Shown here: positions 15,018-22,022 of the stretch, piece by piece
Position numbering within the stretch: position 1 is the first letter of the stretch
How the letters are laid out: the number at the start of each line of letters is the position of its first letter
Assembly: GCA_900554385.1 (NCBI GenBank)
Contig: USHE01000005.1
Location: 1 to 26,791 of the forward strand
Direction of reading: 5' to 3'
DNA from: an uncultured bacterium
Lineage (GTDB): Bacteria > Cyanobacteriota > Vampirovibrionia > Gastranaerophilales > Gastranaerophilaceae
DNA: 26,791 nt
Notes under the pieces: generated by a model
What the model saw: only the letters and a program-made list of their open reading frames with translations
Told to the model about the DNA's origin: nothing
The model's database searches: none
Program-made: the position numbers and the translations under genes

Positions 15018-15057
15018 TAGCTAATTTTTTTATAATTTTAATAATCTATTAGCTAAT
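15018..15057. promoter_or_regulatory. Paired TAGCTAA sites between XRE gene and prepilin 4
   Basis: TAGCTAAT at 15018-15025 is repeated at 15050-15057, where it lies in the palindrome TTAGCTAA (15049-15056). The sites are 32 bp apart, three helical turns, just upstream of the XRE gene. They are candidate autoregulation sites. Confidence 0.4.
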
Positions 15058-15150
15058 AAATAGTTGATTTTTTATTATTGATAATATATAATATTATTAC
15101 ATGCATTAATTATTTTGAAAAATTTTAGCTGTAACCTGAAGGAGGATTGA

Positions 15151-15867
15151 ATGACATATAAGGCATTTACATTGGCTGAGGTATTGATAACTCTGGGAAT
15201 TATAGGAATAGTTGCGGCTATGACACTGCCATCCTTGACGGGCAAGACAAAGTATAAAGAGTTTGAAACACGGTATAAAGTTGCCTCAAATCTTTTGCAT
15301 AATGCAGTTAATTATTTTCATTCACAAGAATTGATGATGACAGAAAGCACATACTGTACCGCAAATTCCAGTGCTGATTATTGTCAATCAGGGCAGTATC
15401 GTGTGTTTTCGGAAGTTCTTGCGGAAGCATTCTCCGGTATTCATGCATTAAATAAAGGCGGTCATGGGAGTTATGCTGCTCATAAGTATTATAATTTTAC
15501 AGGTGGAGCAAAATTCGATGTAGGGTTGTTAAACGACGGTTATATGGAGTTAAAGAACGGGATGAGTGTAATTGTCGAAACAGGCGGAAGTTCTTCAAAT
15601 CCGATAATATTTTTTGATGTAAACGGAACTTCTGTAAAACCAAACAGAATAGGGCATGACACATTTGCATTTATTATAGATAAAGGTGACAGAATATGTC
15701 CTTTAGGTTCGCCATCTTGCAAAAAAAGAACCGAATATATTGAAAATACTGATAATTTTCTGCAAAGCAAATTCTGTAATCCTTCTGCATCAACAGACCA
15801 GAATAATGGTTTGACCTGCGGATATTTTGCAAGCATTGATAAAGATTATTTTAAAAAGATAAAGTAA
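15151..15867 (+). CDS. Prepilin-like type II/IV pseudopilin, copy 4
   Basis: A 238-residue protein starting MTYKAFTLAEVLITLG with only four residues before the cleavage site and Ala at -1. The helix IIGIVAAMTLPSLTG matches the other copies. The soluble domain resembles copy 3: FFDVNG..VKPNRIGHDTFAF, PLGSP, NGLTCGYF and the ending DKDYFKKIK. It contains at least six cysteines outside the helix, more than copy 3, and a Ser/Gly-rich middle. GGAGG lies 6 bases before the ATG. It is divergent from the XRE gene at 14993, and a MITE-like element begins 9 bp after its stop. Surface or pseudopilus role inferred from the signal only. Confidence 0.87.
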   Translation: MTYKAFTLAEVLITLGIIGIVAAMTLPSLTGKTKYKEFETRYKVASNLLHNAVNYFHSQELMMTESTYCTANSSADYCQSGQYRVFSEVLAEAFSGIHALNKGGHGSYAAHKYYNFTGGAKFDVGLLNDGYMELKNGMSVIVETGGSSSNPIIFFDVNGTSVKPNRIGHDTFAFIIDKGDRICPLGSPSCKKRTEYIENTDNFLQSKFCNPSASTDQNNGLTCGYFASIDKDYFKKIK

Positions 15868-15875
15868 TCTTATAT

Positions 15876-16114
15876 GATGACTTATACCATATTTACACTA
15901 AATATCGTATAATCGTCACCCTGAACTTGTTTCAGGGTCGTAAAAAACAGAGGTCGAAGCCTTTAGAGTAGTAGATTCCGAACCAAGTTCGGAATGACAT
16001 CCTTACCCCCTTCGTCACCCTGAACTTGTTTCAGGGTCTCAAAATAACAGATGCTGAAACGAGTTTAGCATGACAGTTTTGACTGCATCTGGTGTAAATT
16101 TGTTATACCTTACC
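15876..16114. mobile_element. MITE-like repeat element, 239-bp form with nested duplication
   Basis: This is related to the element at 10236. The left end keeps TATACCATATTTACACTAA, and the right end reads GGTGTAAATTTGTTATACCTTACC, an inverted match to the left end of the 142-bp copy. The 25-bp module GTCACCCTGAACTTGTTTCAGGGTC occurs twice (15915-15939, 16014-16038), 99 bp apart. The segment between holds another perfect hairpin, ATTCCGAAC-CAA-GTTCGGAAT (about 15974-15994). Removing one 99-bp unit gives the shorter form. It contains no gene and lies between prepilin 4 and rnhC. Confidence 0.75.
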
Positions 16115-16129
16115 TATTATATGTAAAAT

Positions 16130-16762
16130 TTAAACTTCATTATAGGTTTTAAAATGGGTTTTGCAAACTTCCTTGAGGCGGGGTTTTCCGTATTTTGAAA
16201 TAAATTCGGCGGCACAGTCTTTCACCTGTGCGGCGCAGCCTTTTGGAAATTTTATTCCGTATTCGTTCTGCATTGATTCAATTTTATGAACAAACATTGC
16301 GCGTGCAAGAATTGACGCCGCAGCCACAGCAATGTCGCTTTCGCCTCTTACCATCTGATCCAGTTTAATTTCGCGTCCTTTTTTCATTAAAGCGTCTTGA
16401 ATAAAATGGTCATTCCCGAATTTATCGGAAATCGCATAAGTGCATTCGTTTTTTTCAAGAATATTTTCGATTGTTCTGGCATGTCCCCAGGCAAGAAGTT
16501 TGTTTAAGTTTTTCATATTCCCGTAAAGTTCGTTGTATTTGCCGTTTGAAATTGCAATAACCGAATGCGGGGCGTGTTCTTTGATTATTGGTTCAAGTGT
16601 CAGAATTTTTTTATCTGTAATTTTTTTGCTGTCTTTAATTCCGAGTTGAGCGAAAAGTTCGGCGGATTTTTCATCCACGAGAACTCCTGCGATTACAAGC
16701 GGACCGAAAAAGTCGCCTTTTCCGGATTCATCAACTCCGATATGTGGTATAAAATTTTCCAT
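16130..16762 (-). CDS. rnhC: RNase HIII, catalytic domain only
   Basis: A 210-residue ribonuclease that cuts RNA in RNA/DNA hybrids. GVDESGKGDFFGPLV (9-23) is the HIII form of the signature (HII has DEAGRG), with D11 and E12 catalytic; SDKFG (Asp113) and GESDIAVAAASILAR (about 140-154) supply the other acidic residues. Typical HIII proteins are about 300 residues with an N-terminal substrate-binding domain of roughly 80-90; that domain is absent, and upstream sequence is the PBP gene. I use ATG 16762, which overlaps the PBP stop as TGATG (translational coupling); a TTG one codon earlier is less likely. The coupling means a stop in the PBP gene could reduce its expression. Confidence 0.9.
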   Translation of the reverse strand: MENFIPHIGVDESGKGDFFGPLVIAGVLVDEKSAELFAQLGIKDSKKITDKKILTLEPIIKEHAPHSVIAISNGKYNELYGNMKNLNKLLAWGHARTIENILEKNECTYAISDKFGNDHFIQDALMKKGREIKLDQMVRGESDIAVAAASILARAMFVHKIESMQNEYGIKFPKGCAAQVKDCAAEFISKYGKPRLKEVCKTHFKTYNEV

Positions 16763-18945
16763 CAATTTAAACTCTCCGGTATTGCCATTGGTATTGGTGT
16801 AGGGGCTTTTACTTCAGGCTGCGCAGGCTGTTGTACGGCAGGAGTTACTATTTCGTGTTCCGGCTGTGATTGCTGCATGCGCTTTCTTTGTTGTTTGAAG
16901 TTTTTTAGAACCTCTTTGGGAGTAGTAGCTTCAGTCTGCATAGGAACTGGCTCAAAGTTATTAGTGTTAGATTCATTGTTTACATTTTCTTTTGCTTTTT
17001 CTTCAGTTGTCTGTTCTTCCTCAAGAACTTTTATGCTTCCTGGTTTTGCTCGGAATGGTATAAGTTCAATTTCAGGATAATTGAAATCAACATTTCCGTA
17101 AGGCTGAGTTGCTACTTTCATTACGTCACGCCAGATAAGGGCAGGAACTGTCCCGCCTTGAATTGAGCGCATAACAGAGTTGTCATCATTTCCTACCCAT
17201 ACACCGGTAACTACATTTGGTGTATAGCCTACAAAACTTGCGTCTTTGTAGTCGTCAGTTGTACCTGTTTTGCCGGCTGCAGGTTTTCCTATTCTTGCGG
17301 CAGCACCTGTTCCGTGTGCAATTACGGTTTTCAGCATTGCTGTCATTTCTGCGGCTGTTTTTAGGCTTAACTGTCTGGATACTTTTGTTCTTGGCGCTCT
17401 GTATATAACTTTCCCGCGTGAGGTTTCAATTCTTTCGATTGCATAAGGCTGAACAACATATCCTCCATTTGCGAATGCACCATAGGCTCTTGTTAATTCA
17501 AAAAGTTTTACGCCATTTGAGCCGAGTGCGATAGTGTAATCATATTCCAGCGGAGTTGTTATGCCGAGGACTCGTGCAATTTGTATGACGGCGCGGATGC
17601 CGACTTCCTGAATGAGTCTTACAGCACATACGTTTGAAGAAACCATGAGGGCTGAATATACAGGAATGTCTCCTCTATATTTTGAGGCATAATTTCTTGG
17701 CGCCCAATCTCCGATTTTAATCGGTGCATCTTCAATCATGTCGTTTGGAGAAATACCTTTTTCCATTGCGGCGGCATATACAAACGGTTTGAATGCCGAA
17801 CCGGATGGTCTTATTGCCTGTACACGGTCATATTGGGTTTGGGTGTAATCTTTCCCGCCTGCGTAGGCAAGGATTTTACCGTCAATAGGTGAGAACGTAA
17901 ATACTGCCGCTTGCTGGTTCGGGCGTGTAAGCCCGTAATTTCTCATATTTTTTATTATTGCTTCGTTTACGGCCACTTGGGTTTTGTAATCAATTGTTGT
18001 GACAACTTTATAACCGCCCTGTGAAATGTCAGTTTCGTCAAAACCGAGTTTTTCAAGTTCTTTCAATACATAATCGCAGAAGTACGGAGCTTTGTTTGTC
18101 GTATAAAAACGAGGAACAGTAGTTAATGTAACCTTAGCTTCTTTGGCTTTTTCGTATTGTTCTTTTGTAATATATTTCATTTTGTACATACGTCCGAGAA
18201 CCTGATTACGACGCTGTACAGCAAGTTTCATGTTGTTAAAGGGTGAATATACACTAGGGGCTTGCGGCAAGCCTGCAATAAGCGCAAGTTCAGGAAGGGT
18301 ACAGTTTTTGAGCTTTTTGTTGAAATAGGTTTCTGCTGCTGCTTCGACACCATAAGCTCCTGAGCCTTAGTTATCATTGTTTACATACATTTCAAGAATT
18401 TTATCTTTGGAGATAGTTTTTTCAATGCTCGCTGCAACCATGAGTTCTTTTATTTTTCTGTCAAAAGTTCTTTCGTTAGATAGGAATAAAATTCTGGCAA
18501 GCTGCTGAGTGATTGTACTTGCGCCTTGTACAACATGTCCGGCAAGGATGTTTTGAACTGTAGAGCGTGCAAGCCCTGTAATATCATAGCCTTTGTGTTT
18601 GTAAAAGTTTTTATCTTCGGTTGCGATAAGTGCGTGTATAAAGTCATCAGGAACATCTGCAATATCTATTTTTGAAAATGTATATGCAGTAAATGTTTTG
18701 ATTATTTCTCCGTCAAAGGAGTAGAATTTTGTTACAATATTCGGTTTATAATCTTCCAGATTTTTTATAGGCGGCAAAGAGGATAAGTAAAGATTGAATG
18801 CTGCTCCGGCTGCTAAAACACAGGCAACACCAAAAATGAAAATATTTCTCAAATCTGCCATAATGCCGATATCTTTTTTGGAAATATTTCTTTTTGCAAG
18901 ATTTTTTGCTGACATACGTTTATCGGTTCTTCTTATCCTAACCAT
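16762..18945 (-). pseudogene. Class A penicillin-binding protein (PBP1A-like), broken by in-frame TAA
   Basis: A bifunctional peptidoglycan synthase of about 727 codons, read from ATG 18945 (GAGG upstream). One membrane helix (about 35-54) leads to the GT51 glycosyltransferase: ATEDKNFYKHKG (Glu110 catalytic), GASTITQQLAR and KIKELMVAASIEKTISKDKI. Codon 193 is TAA (18369-18367), directly after MYVNNDN, and the same frame continues GSGAYGVEAAAETYF and LIAGLPQAP, motifs 4 and 5. The transpeptidase follows intact: GSAFKPF (SxxK), SSN, AGKTGTT. The tail is Pro/Gln-rich. The expected residue at the stop is probably Tyr, Phe or Trp, so one base change suffices. The stop splits the glycosyltransferase, not a domain boundary. 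Either a nonsense mutation, readthrough, or a base-calling error. It is coupled to rnhC downstream. Confidence 0.88.
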
Positions 18946-19041
18946 AATAAATTTTTCCTCGTTTTTTACTTTATACCCGTTGAATATACGAATATTACCA
19001 GAACATTTTATTATAAACTTATAATATAAGCAAATCATTTA

Positions 19042-19059
19042 TGATATTATGTAACTATG
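19042..19059 (+). promoter_or_regulatory. Extended -10 promoter, leaderless spacing, for the YkgJ-type gene
   Basis: TGA-TATTAT (19042-19050) is followed by exactly 6 bases and then ATG (19057), so transcription would start at or next to the start codon. No ribosome-binding site can fit. The same layout occurs at 22005 and 25931. Confidence 0.6.
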
Positions 19060-19381
19060 TTTGATTTTTTAAGTTCTATTATAAATGAAATAAGGTCTTA
19101 TTTTGTGCCTGAACAAGTTATATACGAAGTTACAGGTGAATGCAAAAAATGTGGAAAATAGAAGATTTTATATTAAGGGAAAAGATGAGGAAGGTAATTT
19201 GATTTTTGCATGTAAGCTTGTAACTCCAGAGGGGCTTTGTTCTGATTACAAGCATAGGCCTAGAATGTGCAGAAATTATCCTGCCAAAAAAGTTGCATAC
19301 AGAGCGCAGCTTCATGAGGGGTGCGGGTACAGGGTTAATGTGAAAACTTTTGAGGATTATTTGAGAGAACCGGACAGTTAA
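19057..19381 (+). pseudogene. YkgJ-family cysteine-cluster protein, frameshifted
   Basis: The start frame gives MFDFLSSIINEIRSYF and then VTGECKKCGK, the usual beginning of a CxxCxxCC metal cluster, but hits TAG at 19159-19161. The next frame takes over at once with RRFYIKGKDEEGN, then FACKL, GLCSDYKHRPRMCRNYP and EGCGYR, the rest of the family pattern ending at 19381. The expected joint is K-C-C-R-F-Y. Observed GGAAAATAGAAGATTT is two bases short of GGAAAATGYTGYAGATTT, so both cluster cysteines and the frame are lost. Known members chelate zinc or an iron-sulfur cluster, with unclear function. Probably a pseudogene, or a base-calling error. It has a leaderless-type promoter and lies next to the broken PBP gene. 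Confidence 0.82.
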
Positions 19382-19396
19382 TCTGTTGAATTTTTG

Positions 19397-19405
19397 TGTT
19401 ATAAT
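19397..19405 (+). promoter_or_regulatory. Extended -10 promoter of carbonic anhydrase
   Basis: TGT-TATAAT (19397-19405) is a consensus -10 with an extended TG. No clear -35 box is seen. It lies 22 bp before the start codon, leaving room for a short leader with the AAAGGAGG ribosome site (19415-19422). Confidence 0.55.
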
Positions 19406-19427
19406 CCACAAACAAAAGGAGGTTAAT

Positions 19428-20006
19428 ATGTGTCAGGATGGTAAAAAAGAGCTTGAAAAACTTTTGAAAGGCAACGAAAATTTTGTTAACGGAACTCCGA
19501 CAGCAAAGAATATGTGCCTTGAAACTCTTAAAAAATATGCGTTTCATCAAGAGCCTTACGCAGTTGTTTTAAGTTGTTCGGATTCACGTGTTGTTCCGGA
19601 AATTATATTTGATTGCGGGATTGGAGAACTGTTTGTTGTTAGAGTTGCGGGGATTACTGCAGGACCAAACGTTATAGAATGTATTGAATATGCCGTAAAA
19701 AAACTGCACGTTCCGTTGTTAATACTCCTCGGGCATGATGATTGCGGAGTTATGAAATATGCAAAAGATAATTATCCACAGATGCCGGAACATTTTCAGT
19801 CAATTCTGAAATGTGTTTATCCCGTTCTTGATAAGAAAGAAGATATAACTTGTCACAATTATTTTGCGCAGCAACATACACATTGGGTTGAGGATGTTCT
19901 TTTGGAAAAGTCGGAAATTATTAGAAATGCTGTTGATAGTGGAAATTTATATATTGCAAAATGCCATTTTAATCACGAAACAGGCAGAGTAGAAATGATT
20001 GATTAA
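19428..20006 (+). CDS. Beta-class carbonic anhydrase
   Basis: A 192-residue cytosolic zinc enzyme that interconverts CO2 and bicarbonate. The zinc ligands are visible: Cys50 in SCSDSRV (with the Asp52-Arg54 dyad), His103 and Cys106 in GHDDCGV. VVRVAGIT and IEYAV between them are typical. The end, NLYIAKCHFNHETGRVEMID, fits the family's last strand with G-x-V. ATG 19428 is taken because AAAGGAGG lies 5 bases upstream; earlier in-frame Met codons lie before the promoter. It begins 46 bp after the broken YkgJ-type gene but has its own extended -10 promoter. A role in bicarbonate supply is inferred from the family. Confidence 0.95.
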   Translation: MCQDGKKELEKLLKGNENFVNGTPTAKNMCLETLKKYAFHQEPYAVVLSCSDSRVVPEIIFDCGIGELFVVRVAGITAGPNVIECIEYAVKKLHVPLLILLGHDDCGVMKYAKDNYPQMPEHFQSILKCVYPVLDKKEDITCHNYFAQQHTHWVEDVLLEKSEIIRNAVDSGNLYIAKCHFNHETGRVEMID

Positions 20007-20045
20007 AAATTTTCCCGTGATAAACTATAGACGTGAGTCTTGCAC

Positions 20046-20101
20046 AGCCTTCAGAGGCGGGCGGCTAAGGCGATATCTGATTAGAATAACAAATAGAAAG
20101 A
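20046..20101 (+). promoter_or_regulatory. Promoter and GC-rich leader before ferritin
   Basis: TATAGA (20046-20051) is followed by AGTCT and a GC-rich block CAGAGGCGGGCGGCTAAGG ending CGATA (20072-20095). The block can fold several ways: GCCTT/AAGGC, GCCT-TCAG-AGGC, and TCAGA (20071-20075) with TCTGA (20096-20100). Alternative pairings of this kind are usual in regulatory leaders. It aligns with the leader at 14260. I cannot assign it to a known riboswitch class. Confidence 0.5.
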
Positions 20102-20111
20102 GAGGATAATT

Positions 20112-20621
20112 ATGCTTAGTCAAAAAATGGAAAACGCTTTTAATAAGCAAATTAATGCTGAATTTTATTCAGAATATCTTTATTTATCAATGCAATCATA
20201 TTTTGAAACTTTAAATCTTAAAGGGTTTGTAAACTGGATGACAGTTCAGGTTCAGGAAGAACACGCTCACGCTATGGGTATGTTTAACTATGTTCACGAA
20301 CGTGGCGGTAAGGTTGAACTTGATACAGTTGAAAAACCTGAAACAAACTGGAATTCTCCATTAGAAGTTTTTGAACACGTTTTGAAACATGAAGAACTTG
20401 TTACTTCAAAAATCAATGCATTAATGGATGTTGCAGATGAAGAAAAAGACCGTGCAGCTCTTTCATTCTTAGACTGGTATTTAAAAGAACAGGTTGAAGA
20501 AGAAGCAAGTGTTGGCGGAGTTCTTGCTACATTAAAATTAATCGGTGATGACAAGAAAGCTTTGTTAATGCTTGATAAAGATCTTGCAGCAAGAACATTT
20601 GTTGCTCCTGTTATCGGTTAA
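20112..20621 (+). CDS. ftnA: Ferritin, bacterial non-heme type
   Basis: A 169-residue four-helix protein whose 24-mer shells oxidise and store iron. The ferroxidase centre is complete: Glu17, Glu50, His53, Glu94 and Gln127, with Glu49 and Glu130 nearby for the third iron site. NKQINAEFYSEYLYLSM and QVQEEHAHAM are family hallmarks. No Met haem ligand as in bacterioferritin is evident. The ATG has AGAGGA 7 bases upstream. A strong terminator follows. It is transcribed from its own promoter through a GC-rich leader. I see no Fur box in front, so the leader is the best visible candidate for regulation. Confidence 0.97.
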   Translation: MLSQKMENAFNKQINAEFYSEYLYLSMQSYFETLNLKGFVNWMTVQVQEEHAHAMGMFNYVHERGGKVELDTVEKPETNWNSPLEVFEHVLKHEELVTSKINALMDVADEEKDRAALSFLDWYLKEQVEEEASVGGVLATLKLIGDDKKALLMLDKDLAARTFVAPVIG

Positions 20622-20646
20622 TAAATTATATTTTATATATTTAATC

Positions 20647-20679
20647 AGAACTCCGGAAGTATTTTCGGAGTTCTTTTTT
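20647..20679 (+). terminator. Terminator of ferritin
   Basis: AGAACTCCG (20647-20655) pairs perfectly with CGGAGTTCT (20666-20674), followed by a run of T. It lies 25 bp after the ferritin stop. Confidence 0.92.
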
Positions 20680-20700
20680 GTAAAAAATTTTGTAACGTTC

Positions 20701-20729
20701 TTGCCCCCAAATTTATCATGTTGTAAAAT
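20701..20729 (+). promoter_or_regulatory. Promoter of the beta-lactamase-fold gene
   Basis: TTGCCC (20701-20706) and TAAAAT (20724-20729) have a 17-bp spacer. The expected transcript start near 20736 lies after earlier in-frame Met codons and before GGGGAGG and the ATG at 20764, which supports that start. Confidence 0.65.
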
Positions 20730-20763
20730 GAAATTATATTTGATTGGGGAGGAAGATATTTCT

Positions 20764-21984
20764 ATGCCGGAATTAGCAAGAAAATACGAAAGACGTGAGC
20801 GTTATTATTATGGAAATGTATACAATGATACACCTGTAAGACGACCTGTCAGCAATCATGCAAATCCGTTTGCTGTTCCGTATAAACAACCTGTCCAAAC
20901 TCCTCCGCGTATCGTAAGACAAAAACCAAAGGTTAATCAAAAAAAAGTTAATCGTTATAACTTAATTCACAGATGTATTTCTGTTGGATTAATGCTTGTA
21001 ATAGGTTGTTCGGTTTTGCCTTTCGGGTTTAACAGAGTTACCAAATCAATGTTTTTTAAATCCCCTTATCCGGAGATAAAATCAGATTTCGCAAATCAGG
21101 GTTTCCCAACTATTGGTTATTTGCATAACCATTGGTTTAATAATATTCCGCAGCTTCGAGGGGCAGAGCAGAGAAAGCCTCTCATGACGCCTTTAACTGA
21201 GAATGCGCGCATTGTCGGGATAGAAAACGGTATTAAAAATTTAATGGCACAATATCCGACAATTCATCCATCGGTATTTGTTTGGGATTACGAAACAGGA
21301 CATTATGCGGATATAAATGCGTCTGAACAGTTTTCTGCTGCAAGTATTATTAAAATACCTGTTCTTTTACAGTTATTTCGCTCTATCGAAGCAAAACAGG
21401 TTTCTCTTTATGATGAAATGACTTTAACAAATTATTACCGTGCGGAAGGTTCAGGCGGTTTGCAGTTTAAGGCTGAAAATTCTAAATATACTCTTGACAG
21501 TTTGGCACGTGAAATGATTACGGATTCTGATAATTCCGCAACAAATATGCTTATGTCAAAAATCGGTTCGATGACTGATGTAAACCAGGGGATTAGGGAT
21601 TGGGGTTTGAAACATACTCATGTGCAAACCTGGCTTCCGGATTTAGGGGGAACAAACCACACCACTGCAAGAGATTTAGCGACTATGCTTTATAATATTG
21701 AAAACCCTGAATTTTTGAGTATGTCCTCTCGTGAAAAGATTTTTGATTATATGGGGCATGTAAAAAATAACAGACTTATTCAAGCAGGTTTAGGACCTGG
21801 GGCTTCTTTCCTTCACAAAACAGGCGATATCGGGAAAATGCTCGGTGATGCGGGAATCGTTTATGCTCCTAACGGTAAAAAATATATTGTTGTAATCCTT
21901 GCTAATCGTCCATACAATGCTCCTGCTGGTAAGGATTTCATAGTTCACGCATCTGAAATTATTTACAATTATATGGTAAGATAA
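20764..21984 (+). CDS. Membrane-anchored beta-lactamase-fold serine hydrolase
   Basis: A 406-residue protein. Basic, Tyr- and Pro-rich cytoplasmic residues 1-65 precede one membrane helix (about 70-88), then an extracytoplasmic class A beta-lactamase-like domain (about 145-404). The catalytic motifs are SIIK (Ser194, Lys197), SDN (255-257) and KTG (352-354). The omega-loop Glu-x-x-Leu-Asn of true beta-lactamases is not evident; the place reads LPDLGGTNHTTARDL, so deacylation as in a lactamase is doubtful. It could be a DD-peptidase-like enzyme or a hydrolase of unknown substrate. ATG 20764 has GGGGAGG about 11 bases upstream and lies after the promoter. It might act on cell wall, as the broken PBP gene would; a link is not shown. 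Confidence 0.8.
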   Translation: MPELARKYERRERYYYGNVYNDTPVRRPVSNHANPFAVPYKQPVQTPPRIVRQKPKVNQKKVNRYNLIHRCISVGLMLVIGCSVLPFGFNRVTKSMFFKSPYPEIKSDFANQGFPTIGYLHNHWFNNIPQLRGAEQRKPLMTPLTENARIVGIENGIKNLMAQYPTIHPSVFVWDYETGHYADINASEQFSAASIIKIPVLLQLFRSIEAKQVSLYDEMTLTNYYRAEGSGGLQFKAENSKYTLDSLAREMITDSDNSATNMLMSKIGSMTDVNQGIRDWGLKHTHVQTWLPDLGGTNHTTARDLATMLYNIENPEFLSMSSREKIFDYMGHVKNNRLIQAGLGPGASFLHKTGDIGKMLGDAGIVYAPNGKKYIVVILANRPYNAPAGKDFIVHASEIIYNYMVR

Positions 21985-22004
21985 ACTTTTGAAATGTATG
22001 TCTG

Positions 22005-22022
22005 TGGTATAATTCGGCTATG
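22005..22022 (+). promoter_or_regulatory. Extended -10 promoter, leaderless spacing, for the DRE-TIM gene
   Basis: TGG-TATAAT (22005-22013) is a consensus -10 with extended TG; six bases later is ATG (22020). Upstream there is no ribosome-binding sequence. It is the second of three identical layouts (19042, 25931). Confidence 0.7.

Noticed and set aside
16762..18366. Stand-alone transpeptidase gene instead of a broken PBP
   Set aside because: The frame continues upstream to the TAA with GT51 motifs 4 and 5, the TTG at 18270 lies inside motif 5, and no ribosome site serves it.
19386..19427. Fourteen extra residues at the start of carbonic anhydrase
   Set aside because: They overlap the extended -10 promoter; ATG 19428 has AAAGGAGG at the right distance.
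20572..20763. Longer N-terminus for the beta-lactamase-fold gene, beginning inside ferritin
   Set aside because: It would cross the ferritin terminator and the TTGCCC-17-TAAAAT promoter; ATG 20764 follows both and has a ribosome site.
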